A DNA stretch of 13,423 nt, from assembly GCA_001940645.1 (NCBI GenBank), contig MDVS01000082.1, forward strand, positions 1 to 13,423. The letters run 5' to 3'. Of the stretch, positions 1 to 6,703 are shown piece by piece. Every line of letters begins with the position of its first letter. Position 1 is the first letter of the stretch. This DNA is from Candidatus Heimdallarchaeota archaeon LC_3 (GTDB taxonomy: Archaea; Asgardarchaeota; Heimdallarchaeia; Hodarchaeales; LC-3). The position numbers and the translations under genes are program-made. The notes beneath the pieces are model-generated. The model saw only the letters and a list, made by a program, of their open reading frames with translations, made no database searches and was not told the origin of the DNA.

Positions 1-105
1 ATAATTATTATTATCAGTATTGTCGTAGCAGGTATTATCTTAGCCATATTTTTAGGAATAATTATTAAATTGTATTCTAATCATATATTTATCAATCAAA
101 AATAA
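1..105 (+). CDS. C-terminal tail of a membrane protein (partial at window edge)
   Basis: The reading frame is open from the first base and ends in TAA at 103-105, giving 34 residues. About 23 consecutive residues (IIIISIVVAGIILAIFLGII and the next few) are almost purely aliphatic with small residues, a typical membrane helix. A short polar tail ending INQK follows, and would be cytoplasmic. Many other proteins in this window end the same way, with one helix and a short basic tail, so this is probably the anchor of another outside-facing protein whose main part lies before the window. Family and function cannot be told from this piece. Confidence 0.55.
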   Translation: MIIIISIVVAGIILAIFLGIIIKLYSNHIFINQK

Positions 106-142
106 TTTGAATTTCCCGTTAATTGGCCTAAATTTAATTTAA

Positions 143-502
143 TTATTAGTAAGCGTAATTGGCTATTGTAATTCTTTGAGTAAATCTGGTGTTGGAAAAA
201 GTTCATTTCTATTGAAAATTCAATCTTTAACTGAAGATCTAGGAGAATTTTCTCCAATTATTGACATGCGGGAAATTAGAAGTCAAATTGACTTATTAAA
301 GCTGAGCCAATATTTTGTAACGAAATTTGTAACGAAATTTGATAGAAATATTAAAGTCCCTTCAAAAATAAGTGAGAGTTATTTACAGATTTTAAAGATT
401 GATCTTAAAATTAAGAGGAACACAATTTGTCTTTATTCCCATTCCTCTTCTATATTTTCTTTAACCAATTTAAATTTGTCCAAATTTATTCTTAGAATTT
501 AA
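143..502 (+). pseudogene. Decayed P-loop NTPase N-terminal fragment
   Basis: The frame is open from just after a TAA at 140-142 but has no ATG; the first usable codon is a TTG at 176 with no ribosome site. It reads SKSGVGKSSFLLKIQSL, clearly a Walker A loop as in STAND/AAA-type ATPases. However, the first glycine of GxxxxGK[ST] is Ser (S-K-S-G-V-G-K-S), which one GGT-to-AGT change would explain. The next stretch, with IIDMREIRSQIDLLKLSQ, fits the strand and helix after a P-loop. A 12-base tandem duplication at 314-337 doubles VTKF. After about residue 85 the frame turns into low-complexity Ser/Leu/Asn sequence and stops; no Walker B or sensor motif is present. I read it as a dead fragment of a larger ATPase gene. 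Confidence 0.55.
314..341 (+). repeat. 12-bp tandem duplication inside the ATPase fragment
   Basis: The unit TTTGTAACGAAA occurs twice back to back (314-325, 326-337) and is followed by a further TTTG. Because the unit is a multiple of three it keeps the frame and duplicates the residues VTKF. It looks like replication slippage and is consistent with relaxed selection on this fragment. Confidence 0.8.
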
Positions 503-521
503 AACTTGATATTTTACTTAA

Positions 522-941
522 AAATTTATTAATGTTTATCCCAATGATTCAATAATTAAAGTAATACCACCAACTAATGACTTTATTAAAACAGAAGATG
601 ATCAAATCTTCCTCAATAAGAATCAAAGAATCGATCTTTCTGTCAGCTGTACCTGTCAAGAAATTTACTCAATATTGGTAAATATTTCAAGAATCAATAC
701 AGATTCAACAATTATTGAAAATAAAGTAAATCTTTCATTTATTAATATCATCTCAGAACATAATGCGTTTGATCTAGATCCAGGTCTTTATCTAATTGAG
801 GTAGCATTAAATTCTACAAATCCAGTCCTTTTAGAAATTTCCAGTTCATTTCCAAGTTATAGATCTATTTCTTTGAATATTTTTCTCTTTTCTTTAGCAA
901 TATTTTTCATATTAGTGAGATATTTGAGAAAGAACCTTTAA
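522..941 (+). pseudogene. Tail of a membrane-anchored ectodomain protein, no start codon
   Basis: An open frame follows a TAA at 519-521 and ends in TAA at 939-941, about 139 residues. There is no ATG or GTG near the front. The first TTG (675) has no ribosome site and would cut into sequence that looks equally coding, so the 5' end is probably lost. The N-terminal 100 or so residues are mixed polar and beta-like, with Asn/Ser-rich stretches and a CTC pair. Near the end, FDLDPGLYLIEVALNS resembles the last strands of an Ig-like sandwich. A helix (ISLNIFLFSLAIFFILV) and a basic tail (RYLRKNL) follow, so the protein would be anchored with the domain outside. An ATT start at 528 is possible but unsupported. 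Confidence 0.5.
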
Positions 942-1005
942 TGTTCAATAGCATTGGATATTGAATAAAAAATCTCATTTTCCTACATTAAATTAAATAT
1001 TTTGA

Positions 1006-1170
1006 TTATTCATAATACAAAATAAAAATAAAAAGGATAAAGACCTTAAGTACGAAACCCAAAGGGAAAAACATCAATGAAAAGATAAATGCAAGAGATA
1101 AAATATCATATTTAACAAATTCAGATTTTAAATCATCAGTCTGAATAACATTTTTTATCCTCAAAAGCTC
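1006..1170 (-). pseudogene. Possible membrane-protein tail abutting the transposase fragment
   Basis: Reading the minus strand in a different frame from the transposase, a coding-like stretch runs through the point where the transposase stops and ends in TAA at 1006-1008. It begins DDLKSEFVKYDILSLAFIFS and continues with a strongly hydrophobic run (SLMFFPLGFVLKVFILFIFI) ending LYYE. Upstream its frame overlaps the transposase and is probably meaningless there; the meaningful part is roughly 1006-1137. It could be the remnant of a membrane protein joined to the transposase by the event that truncated it, or chance. I do not recognise a family. Confidence 0.25.
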
Positions 1171-1798
1171 CATCCATTATAATAACAGATGCAGAACGAA
1201 GATCCCGTTGTTCTAAATGATCAAAAAGAACCATAGCTCCATTTGATTGATGATTATCAGCTGGAAGAACCCAAGTTGGTCGAGGAATTTCACTCCAGGT
1301 TCCGGTTACAAAATAAGCCCAATAACCATGAAAGCGTTCTTTATCCGTTTTATATCCATATCCAGCATCTGAATCTAGATTATGCTTGTTACGACCATTT
1401 GACAATACATCAGTTGCATCTAAAGCTAAATCATCCTTATCAAATATCCCAAGTGATGCTAAATGATCATCAATCATCTTAATGATTTTCAAAATTTGTT
1501 TTTCAGACAAATTTCTGAAAAATCGTGAAAAAGTATCATGAGATGGAATATTTTCTTTACTGAACTCACAAAATGTTCTAAAAGCTTCAATTTCATGTAA
1601 TTTTTCTTCTAAAGTTATGTCATATTGAAAATTTTCTCTAATTTTTAATAAAAGACTTAAGAATAAACTTAATGAATTATAAGAAGGCCTTCCAAAACGT
1701 GATTTTCTCTTAGGTAACCATTTTTTAATTGGTAATTTTATAACGCAAGATTTAAGTATATCTAAATTAATACCTTTAATAGAGCGATAAGTTTGCAT
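1136..1798 (-). pseudogene. DDE transposase, 3' truncated
   Basis: This is the N-terminal 220 residues of an insertion-sequence transposase of the DUF772 plus DDE (IS5/IS1182-like) kind. The basic, Gly/Pro-containing KRKSRFGRPSYNSLSLFLSL and the later HDTFSRFFRNLSEKQ form the usual N-terminal helical domain. The first catalytic Asp lies in LALDATDV (about residue 128) and the second in IIMDGAFEDKKCYS (about residue 209). The third catalytic residue (Glu) and the remaining C-terminal third are missing: the frame ends right after the second Asp region. Family members usually exceed 300 residues, so this copy should be inactive unless rescued by a frameshift. It starts at ATG (minus strand) with no clear ribosome site. 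Exact IS family is uncertain. Confidence 0.8.
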
Positions 1799-1908
1799 TT
1801 TAATAACCTGTAGATCTTTGGAATTGCATTAACTGTACGTAGTTGGCTGCAAATTCAATATAAATGCATATTCATGAGTTTATAAACTTTACGGGTTATT
1901 ATCGCTCT
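1781..1908. repeat. Inverted repeat at the transposase 5' side
   Basis: AGAGCGATAA at 1781-1790, inside the first codons of the transposase, is the exact reverse complement of TTATCGCTCT at 1899-1908. A second pair, AATAACC at 1802-1808 and GGTTATT at 1894-1900, adjoins it. The right arm therefore reads GGTTATTATCGCTCT continuously, while the left arm is split by about 11 bases. This may mark the insertion-sequence end or a transposase-binding site; no matching end was found on the truncated side, and no target-site duplication was seen. Confidence 0.45.
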
Positions 1909-2100
1909 TATTAATATTTTATTGATATAAATTAAATCGTATATGTCATTTGTTATATTATTTAGCAATGAAATTAAATAACAAGAGTATAAGTAATTCT
2001 ACAAAACAAAAAAGATTAAATTTAAACAGATAGTTTTGCAATTACCTAAATTAAATCTGTTAAAACTCTTTTATAAACATCAACGTGCTTCGGTTTCGTA
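1799..2100. other. Non-coding stretch upstream of the transposase
   Basis: No convincing gene. It holds the right arm of the inverted repeat at 1781-1908. A 21-codon ATG reading frame at 1968-2033 (beginning MKLNNKSISNSTKQ) is too short to judge and could be a lost gene's start. AT-rich TATA-like runs are present but not tied to any start. Confidence 0.5.
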
Positions 2101-2289
2101 ATGCTATCAAAAGATGTTAAAATTTTGCTAGTCGTAATATTAATAGTAATAATTGATACCACTATCTCAATTATAGACTCATTAGGAGTTTTAATTAGCG
2201 ATCCATTTTCTTTTGAAAATATTGTTTCAAGTTCAATTATTATTATAACAGAAGGGATTGCTGAAATATTGCGTTTATATTTATATTGA
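2101..2289 (+). CDS. Small hydrophobic ORF, strand uncertain
   Basis: Sixty-two codons from ATG to TGA, beginning MLSKDVKILLVVILIVIIDT and continuing with another hydrophobic run (VSSSIIIITEGIAEILRLYL) after a Pro/Phe turn, so it could be a two-helix membrane peptide. Codon choice looks coding, but the opposite strand also carries an uninterrupted 94-codon frame over 2046-2330. That frame starts MKTMKTYKKNQNSNQ, ends in a Lys/Val-rich tail, and is equally coding-like. Neither has a clear ribosome site. I list the plus-strand reading as the slightly better guess because of its coherent helices; at most one is likely to be real. No family recognised. Confidence 0.25.
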   Translation: MLSKDVKILLVVILIVIIDTTISIIDSLGVLISDPFSFENIVSSSIIIITEGIAEILRLYLY

Positions 2290-2443
2290 TTGCTGTTTTG
2301 GTTTTTCTTATATGTTTTCATGGTTTTCACTATGATATGTATAAAAACAATAGTATTTATCTCTCCTGAAAAATGCGAATAGTGACTTTAATGAACATAA
2401 TGATTATAATGTCCAGGGACCAAAGTAATAATTGGGAATATCT

Positions 2444-3382
2444 ATGACCAATAAAAGAGTTCCAATATCAGATATAGAAGCTTTGATTGAATCTCTAAAC
2501 AAAACAATATACAATAAATATCTGGAATTTATGGATTTAAACAAGGACATTTATTGGGATGAGAAGCTGAAAAAACATAAGTTATCTCATAAATTATTTA
2601 TTGAAACTTTTTTAAAATTGAAACCTTTATTAAAAAGAGATTTAGACAATATCCTTGAATTACAAGAATGTTTAGATAAAGGTGATCCAGAAACCTCCTT
2701 TTCTAAGGAAAAAATAAACCTCTATTATAGGAAAATAAAAAATATAATCGATTCAAATTCCATGCTTATATTGAAACCCAATTTAGAATTTTTCTTCTCT
2801 ATGAAAAAAAGAGAAATAGAATCTTATTTTAGAAAATTAGAATCAGATTTTTCTTTACAAATAGAAAAACTATTACAGGAAAATCCACTCTATGAAAGAG
2901 AAGAAGAGATAAGAAATAGAATAACATGGAATACTGTAAACCTTATTACTCTCAAAAGGCCATATAAAATTAGTATTCAATTAAATGTGAACGAATTACC
3001 ATTTTATAAAAGTTTCAAAAACCCAAAAGAAATTGGAACCTATTTGCGTAAAGTTCAAATAAAATATCAAAAATTAAGATTAGGTTCATTAGAAAGAAGT
3101 TTGAAAGAAATATATCAAAATCAAAGAATTTTTTTGCTTTTCCTCAATTATAACTTTTTAACATTTTATTTGGTAGATATTACACTATTTGGAAAGACAA
3201 AGTCGGATATCAAACGCTCAAGTTTTAGTCGCACAAATATTACATCAAAAGAAGGTATTTTAGACCTTATTTCATGGTTGAAAACAGAGAAAAATCTATT
3301 TTCCTCTCTAGATAAAAGATTAGCAATGAATTTTAAAGAAAAAAGAGATCATTTTTTATTTTATGCATTATTTCCAGAGTGA
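2444..3382 (+). CDS. Lys/Glu-rich protein of unknown function
   Basis: About 312 residues from the ATG at 2444; a TTG four codons earlier (2432) is also in frame but less likely. No signal peptide and no clear membrane helix, so it is probably cytoplasmic. The first 170 residues are charged and helical, for example KLKPLLKRDLDNILELQECL and later MKKREIESYFRKLESDF, suggesting helical bundles or coiled coil. Around residues 165-200 a more beta-like part appears (WNTVNLITLKRPYKISIQLN). Residues 230-255 contain a hydrophobic block (IFLLFLNYNFLTFYLVDITL) that more likely forms a domain core than a true membrane span. A TATA-like GATTATAATG lies about 40 bases upstream. It is convergent with the next gene, 37 bases apart. 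I recognise no family or catalytic motif. Confidence 0.75.
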   Translation: MTNKRVPISDIEALIESLNKTIYNKYLEFMDLNKDIYWDEKLKKHKLSHKLFIETFLKLKPLLKRDLDNILELQECLDKGDPETSFSKEKINLYYRKIKNIIDSNSMLILKPNLEFFFSMKKREIESYFRKLESDFSLQIEKLLQENPLYEREEEIRNRITWNTVNLITLKRPYKISIQLNVNELPFYKSFKNPKEIGTYLRKVQIKYQKLRLGSLERSLKEIYQNQRIFLLFLNYNFLTFYLVDITLFGKTKSDIKRSSFSRTNITSKEGILDLISWLKTEKNLFSSLDKRLAMNFKEKRDHFLFYALFPE

Positions 3383-3419
3383 TCTTCCAAAAATGTATTG
3401 ACTTAGGAATTAATGAAGT

Positions 3420-3944
3420 TCAATTCTTATTTTTAATTACTATATACAAGAGGACTAATGCTATTAATATTCCAAAAAATACTACTGGGAAATATTCTAT
3501 TAATAAAGCAAAAATCCCGACTTCTGCTGGTATATCTTGCTTAACAACCGGTTCTATTTTTTCCCCCACATTAATTTCATAACTTCCACTAGTAAACGAT
3601 TCACTACAAGTATTTTTCAACAACTGTATTTTACTTGCTTTTAATACAAAATTGTTTGTTTCTTTTGTTGCAAGTTCAGCCACAGTCTGCAGATCTTCAG
3701 CTTTATACGTAATTACCACACCACTTCCCGCTGTGATGTTAATCTTTAATGTGATCTGATAAATTTCTCTTGAATTACCAGTATCAAATATTCGTAACAT
3801 ATCATTTCCCGTTTGAGTTGTTAAATAGAAAGTTCCTATTAATTCATTAAAATTCTGTCCTGATGAAGGTGTGCTAAATGATAATTGGATTGAACCAAAA
3901 ATCAGCAATAAAGTGATAATAATAGAAAATTTCTTATTTTTCAT
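3420..3944 (-). CDS. Secreted, C-terminally anchored surface protein
   Basis: About 174 residues. The ATG at 3944 is preferred: an in-frame TTG at 3953 would only add MRK. The N-terminus is a textbook signal peptide, MKNKKFSIIITLLLIFGSIQ then a small-residue site near LSFS/TPSS. Residues 30-140 are a beta-rich domain with alternating polar and hydrophobic residues (GTFYLTTQTG, YQITLKINITAGSGVVITYK) and a single Cys at about 113. A helix at about 144-170 (FFGILIALVLLYIVI) and the tail KNKN anchor it, placing the domain outside the cell. A TATA-like TATTTTTATA on the minus strand (about 3991-4000) would give a short leader. It is divergent from the next gene. The domain family is unknown; a role in surface binding or envelope is only inference. 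Confidence 0.75.
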   Translation of the reverse strand: MKNKKFSIIITLLLIFGSIQLSFSTPSSGQNFNELIGTFYLTTQTGNDMLRIFDTGNSREIYQITLKINITAGSGVVITYKAEDLQTVAELATKETNNFVLKASKIQLLKNTCSESFTSGSYEINVGEKIEPVVKQDIPAEVGIFALLIEYFPVVFFGILIALVLLYIVIKNKN

Positions 3945-4056
3945 TTTTCTCAATTCAACTACGGCTAATATTTAAAAAAAATATGGATAGTATAAAAATA
4001 AATTAATTATTTCGACAATAATTGTAGACTGTACCTCTGACAAAGAATAGATTATT

Positions 4057-4118
4057 ATGATCCTCATCGCTATTGTAAGAAGGAGCCGTGTGTTGAATCC
4101 CTCCAGAATAGCTGTCAT
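4057..4118. promoter_or_regulatory. Possible structured leader or operator hairpin
   Basis: Nested complementary segments lie in order: ATGA (4057-4060), GCTATT (4069-4074), GGAG (4082-4085), then CTCC (4101-4104), AATAGC (4107-4112), TCAT (4115-4118). All three pairs are compatible with one long hairpin around a 15-base loop. The stretch is visibly richer in G and C than its surroundings and sits about 34 bases before the ATG at 4152, between two divergent genes. It could be a structured RNA leader or a protein-binding site. It does not fit a tRNA. A short ATG frame also crosses it, so chance pairing cannot be excluded. Confidence 0.3.
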
Positions 4119-4151
4119 CACTAAAACAAAATAAAAATAGGGAATAAACCC

Positions 4152-4748
4152 ATGGAAAAAAGAGTTAAAATATTTTCGGTAATATTGATAATAGGAGGAA
4201 CAATTATTGTTAGTCCTTCTATACTTAACCTAAATCAAGATTCCGAGTTACCAGGACAACAGGAACTATATAATCCTATATATCCAGACATTACCTATGT
4301 TGATCAACCCTATAATCCGCCTGAAGTTCCAGAAAATATAGCTGCACAGGTTTCTACCCTTAAAAATGGAATTAAGCTCGACCTTGCAGTAGATGTTATC
4401 GATGCACGAATGGGTGAGGACGTATCTATTGTGGTCTGGATTTCAAAAAACACTAGCAAAATAAATTATTTTCTCAACGATATACTTGTTGAAATATTAG
4501 ACAGTCAAGGAGATAGAGTTTATGCTGTTGCTATGGTTTATTCAAAAGGTGGAGGTCATATAGAAATCCCTATACACGAAAATGCGATACATTATGTCTT
4601 TCTTTGGAAGGTCGATACAAATCCATATTTTAATGCAGTGGTCAACCCCGGAGAAAGCTATTTCATTCAAGGAACAGCCAGTCTTCTCACTGAAAATGGA
4701 GATCCATTAAATTTTTCTGTAGGATCAATAGAGGTGGTGGTAACATGA
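4152..4748 (+). CDS. Anchored extracellular Ig-like/BsuPI-like domain protein
   Basis: 198 residues from ATG. Residues 1-22 (MEKRVKIFSVILIIGGTIIV) are a signal anchor. Residues 35-60 form a Pro/Tyr/Asn-rich spacer (YNPIYPDITYVDQPYNPPEV). From about 70 to the end comes a single beta-sandwich-like domain, with KLDLAVDVIDARMGEDVSIV, DILVEILDSQGDRVYAVAMV and the late VVNPGESYFIQGTASL. The pattern of a polar substituted strand, then 'PGE', then an aromatic strand resembles BsuPI/Ig-like domains, but this is by eye only. There is no C-terminal helix, so the protein is held by its N-terminal helix with the domain outside. Its last 82 bases overlap, tail to tail, an opposite-strand fragment, suggesting the 3' junction was rearranged. 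No enzyme motif is seen. Confidence 0.7.
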   Translation: MEKRVKIFSVILIIGGTIIVSPSILNLNQDSELPGQQELYNPIYPDITYVDQPYNPPEVPENIAAQVSTLKNGIKLDLAVDVIDARMGEDVSIVVWISKNTSKINYFLNDILVEILDSQGDRVYAVAMVYSKGGGHIEIPIHENAIHYVFLWKVDTNPYFNAVVNPGESYFIQGTASLLTENGDPLNFSVGSIEVVVT

Positions 4749-4942
4749 GCAAAAAACCAAAATCCTCCATGTGATTCAATTGGTTTCACTCCCCAAAAAT
4801 GTAACAGATTAATTAGTCGAGCTATGGATGGATTTATTCCAGGTATATATTCCTCCTCCAAATATGCATCTAATAACATTTCATTCTCCATTATCTTTTC
4901 AACTTTTAAATTTCCAATAATTCCCTTGTTAGTTATTATCAT
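4667..4942 (-). pseudogene. Gene fragment overlapping the neighbour tail to tail
   Basis: Ninety-one codons on the minus strand from ATG at 4942. The first 65 residues look truly coding, with acidic and hydrophobic residues in a folded-protein pattern (MIITNKGIIGNLKVEKIMEN, then DAYLEEEYIPGINPSIARLI and NLLHFWGVKPIESHGGFWFF). From about residue 67 onward the frame runs into the coding sequence of the upstream-strand gene, and the residues (HVTTTSIDPTEKFNG) are probably meaningless. The likely reading is a real gene whose 3' part was lost at about 4745-4750. The 'NPSIARLINLL..GVKPIES.GG' pattern recalls small proteins with a 'region of the substrate or metal site after a helix', but I cannot name a family. 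Confidence 0.4.
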
Positions 4943-4997
4943 ATTTTAATTTAAACATAATATTTTTCCGAATCGAAAATTCTTTAAGAAAAATAAT

Positions 4998-5035
4998 GTT
5001 TAAACGTGATCGAGTTAAACATCATTTAGTTAAAC
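4998..5035 (+). promoter_or_regulatory. Three TTAAAC repeats at 15-base spacing
   Basis: GTTTAAAC (4998-5005), AGTTAAAC (5013-5020) and AGTTAAAC (5028-5035) are 8-base near-identical boxes, each separated by exactly 7 bases, so the TTAAAC core recurs every 15 bases. The last box ends just before the GAGG ribosome site (5037-5040) of the membrane-protein gene at 5049. The placement fits an operator array for a regulator binding on alternating faces of the helix. A further TTAAAC at 4951 is not in phase. Confidence 0.5.
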
Positions 5036-5048
5036 TGAGGTTTTATTT

Positions 5049-5762
5049 ATGAATAATTTTGAATCTATCTTGAAAAAGTATAAAAATTATCTATTACTTC
5101 CTATCTTAGTATTTGCATTTCTAATGGTTTTCAGTTTTTTTCTAACATTTCGGACAATAATTGATCCTCTCTTTGGTAGAACATCAGTCGATTTATATTT
5201 CCCTATTGGAGCTTTGTTTTTAGTTCCACTGACCTTATCCTTTTTATTGATAGATTTTAAACTTTGGTTATTATTTGACCATGTTCGCCTAACCAAAGTT
5301 CAATTCATCAGTATTATCATATTACAGTTTTTATTAGTTCTTATCACATTAATGGGACTTGTACATTTAGATCAAGAATATATAACCACTGGACAAATAA
5401 TTAAATCTAACGTGTGGATAATTTTTGTTATTATTACAATTTTTATGATAATTTCAGATGGATTCATTCATTATATTAGAAGTTCTACATTAAATCGAAA
5501 ATATTACCTCCATTTTTATTTCCTATACCAATTTATCGCTATCTTTATTTTAATTTTAGCCTATTCTTTAGTTCTATTTGAAAATCCAAGTTTTTCATTA
5601 TTTCTTTTTGAAACTCCGGTCCATTTCATATTACGAGTTATTATTAGTTTTTATTTCTTGATAACTCAACTATCCAATGGAATAGCGAATTATATTTTCT
5701 TTGGATTTTTGATATATTATTTAACAATTATTTTTAATGAGTTTCGAATTTATATCCGTTAA
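5049..5762 (+). CDS. Seven-helix membrane protein of unknown function
   Basis: 237 residues. The ATG at 5049 has a clear ribosome site, GAGG at 5037-5040, eight bases upstream, unusual for this window. Predicted helices by eye: 14-34, 50-68, 86-106, 121-142, 157-177, 190-208 and 213-230. The connecting loops are short and the N-terminus (MNNFESILKKYKN) is polar and basic, so it probably lies inside. Charged residues within the helices are few; the only notable conserved-looking features are Asp69 after helix 2 and the aromatic HFYFLYQF segment before helix 5. No transporter or enzyme motif is recognisable. The gene appears to be transcribed alone and its start region carries the phased TTAAAC boxes. 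Confidence 0.8.
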   Translation: MNNFESILKKYKNYLLLPILVFAFLMVFSFFLTFRTIIDPLFGRTSVDLYFPIGALFLVPLTLSFLLIDFKLWLLFDHVRLTKVQFISIIILQFLLVLITLMGLVHLDQEYITTGQIIKSNVWIIFVIITIFMIISDGFIHYIRSSTLNRKYYLHFYFLYQFIAIFILILAYSLVLFENPSFSLFLFETPVHFILRVIISFYFLITQLSNGIANYIFFGFLIYYLTIIFNEFRIYIR

Positions 5763-5841
5763 CTGTAACATATTATACAAATTGTCTCTTGAAAGTGAAA
5801 AATACCCTTAAATTAAGTTCTTTATGTCCAACTCTTTGTGA

Positions 5842-5943
5842 ACTCTTTTTGAAAGAGATATAGACACATTTAACTACTTGGTCCAAGATATAATTAACTC
5901 AATTAATCAGGTTGAAAGAAACTATCATGAAATTCAAAATTAA
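5842..5943 (+). pseudogene. Short coding-like remnant
   Basis: After a TGA at 5839-5841 the frame is open for 33 codons to TAA at 5941-5943, without a start codon. It reads LFERDIDTFNYLVQDIINSI followed by NQVERNYHEIQN, an amphipathic helix with regular hydrophobic spacing, as at a protein C-terminus. An out-of-frame ATG at 5824 (MSNSL) runs into the TGA, which may reflect a frameshift. The piece is too short to name; it may also be chance. Confidence 0.25.
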
Positions 5944-5972
5944 ATCATTAAAAGCCAACAAATCATTTTTAA

Positions 5973-6701
5973 TTAGGTTTTCTTTTCCTCACTAATTATT
6001 AAATCTTCTCTATGTTGTTTTATTGTTTTATTATAAACAATAGCAATTATTGTGTAAAATATTACTATTCCGATAATGGGGAACAGAATTATTATGTATC
6101 GTAGATTTTCATCCATTTCGAATGTGTTTGATAACTGGTAGAGAAATGCTCCTAACGGAAATCCTACAAACAAAATGACTGGGAAGAACGAAAGAATGAG
6201 TAATAATACTCTCCATTCAGATTTTTTAATATGTTTATCTCTGAACTGCCAATAAGATTTTCCAGTCTTTTCATGCACGTCAATATCTTTGTAAACAAAT
6301 GAATTAGTTAGTGAAATCAAAGACATACTTCCAATAATTATCGGAAGGATAGATGTGAATCGTTCCACTTGTGTATTTAGCGATGGGCTTGTTGGGTAAA
6401 GCAATACAAAGTACACACCTAAAATGAAGAATAGAACAAATAATGAATACCAGAATTTATATCGTTTTGATAAATATTCACTTTGTAAATTTTCACGCAT
6501 TAATCCCCAGTTGAGAATAAGGATACTCAACCAAACTAATGATAAAGTTATGTATTCCCCCTCTATAGTTGATGTCACCCAGTAAACTAGAAGTAATTCT
6601 CCAAAACTCATTAAAATAAAAAAAGATATACCAATTCCAAGATATTTGTCGTTTCTAAAGGTGATTTTTAGATTTTTAATTATTCCCGCGCCAAACACCA
6701 C
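5973..6701 (-). CDS. Six-helix membrane protein, downstream partner of the ectodomain gene
   Basis: 242 residues from a GTG at 6701, two bases after the stop of the gene upstream on the minus strand; this near-contact suggests co-transcription and translational coupling. A GGAG within the end of that gene is probably too far (15 bases) to serve as a ribosome site. Helices by eye: 21-42, 51-67, 83-101, 114-133, 164-189 and 202-223. Between helices 4 and 5 is a polar cytoplasmic-type loop of about 30 residues with SYWQFRDKHIKKSEWR. The C-terminus is charged (KQHREDLIISEEKKT). Its organisation could suit an ABC-type permease partner or a simple membrane scaffold, but no ATPase is adjacent and no motif supports a specific role. 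Confidence 0.75.
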   Translation of the reverse strand: MVFGAGIIKNLKITFRNDKYLGIGISFFILMSFGELLLVYWVTSTIEGEYITLSLVWLSILILNWGLMRENLQSEYLSKRYKFWYSLFVLFFILGVYFVLLYPTSPSLNTQVERFTSILPIIIGSMSLISLTNSFVYKDIDVHEKTGKSYWQFRDKHIKKSEWRVLLLILSFFPVILFVGFPLGAFLYQLSNTFEMDENLRYIIILFPIIGIVIFYTIIAIVYNKTIKQHREDLIISEEKKT

Positions 6702-6703
6702 TA

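Noticed and set aside
314..341. CRISPR or satellite repeat
   Set aside because: Only two 12-base units without spacers; slippage. No CRISPR array or cas gene was seen anywhere in the window.
1243..1482. Plus-strand 79-codon frame
   Set aside because: Lies antisense within the transposase, whose motifs are clear; it is a shadow.
2046..2330. 94-codon minus-strand frame as a gene
   Set aside because: It overlaps the plus-strand 62-codon frame fully; the Lys/Asn-rich start and low-complexity middle give no fold signature. Kept only as an alternative in that entry.
3379..3582. Plus-strand 67-codon frame after the Lys-rich protein
   Set aside because: Antisense to the anchor helix of the minus-strand surface protein; its residues follow from that sequence.
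4081..4112. tRNA-like segment (GTTGAATCC resembling a T-loop)
   Set aside because: The flanking bases cannot form a T-stem and no anticodon or acceptor arms can be drawn.
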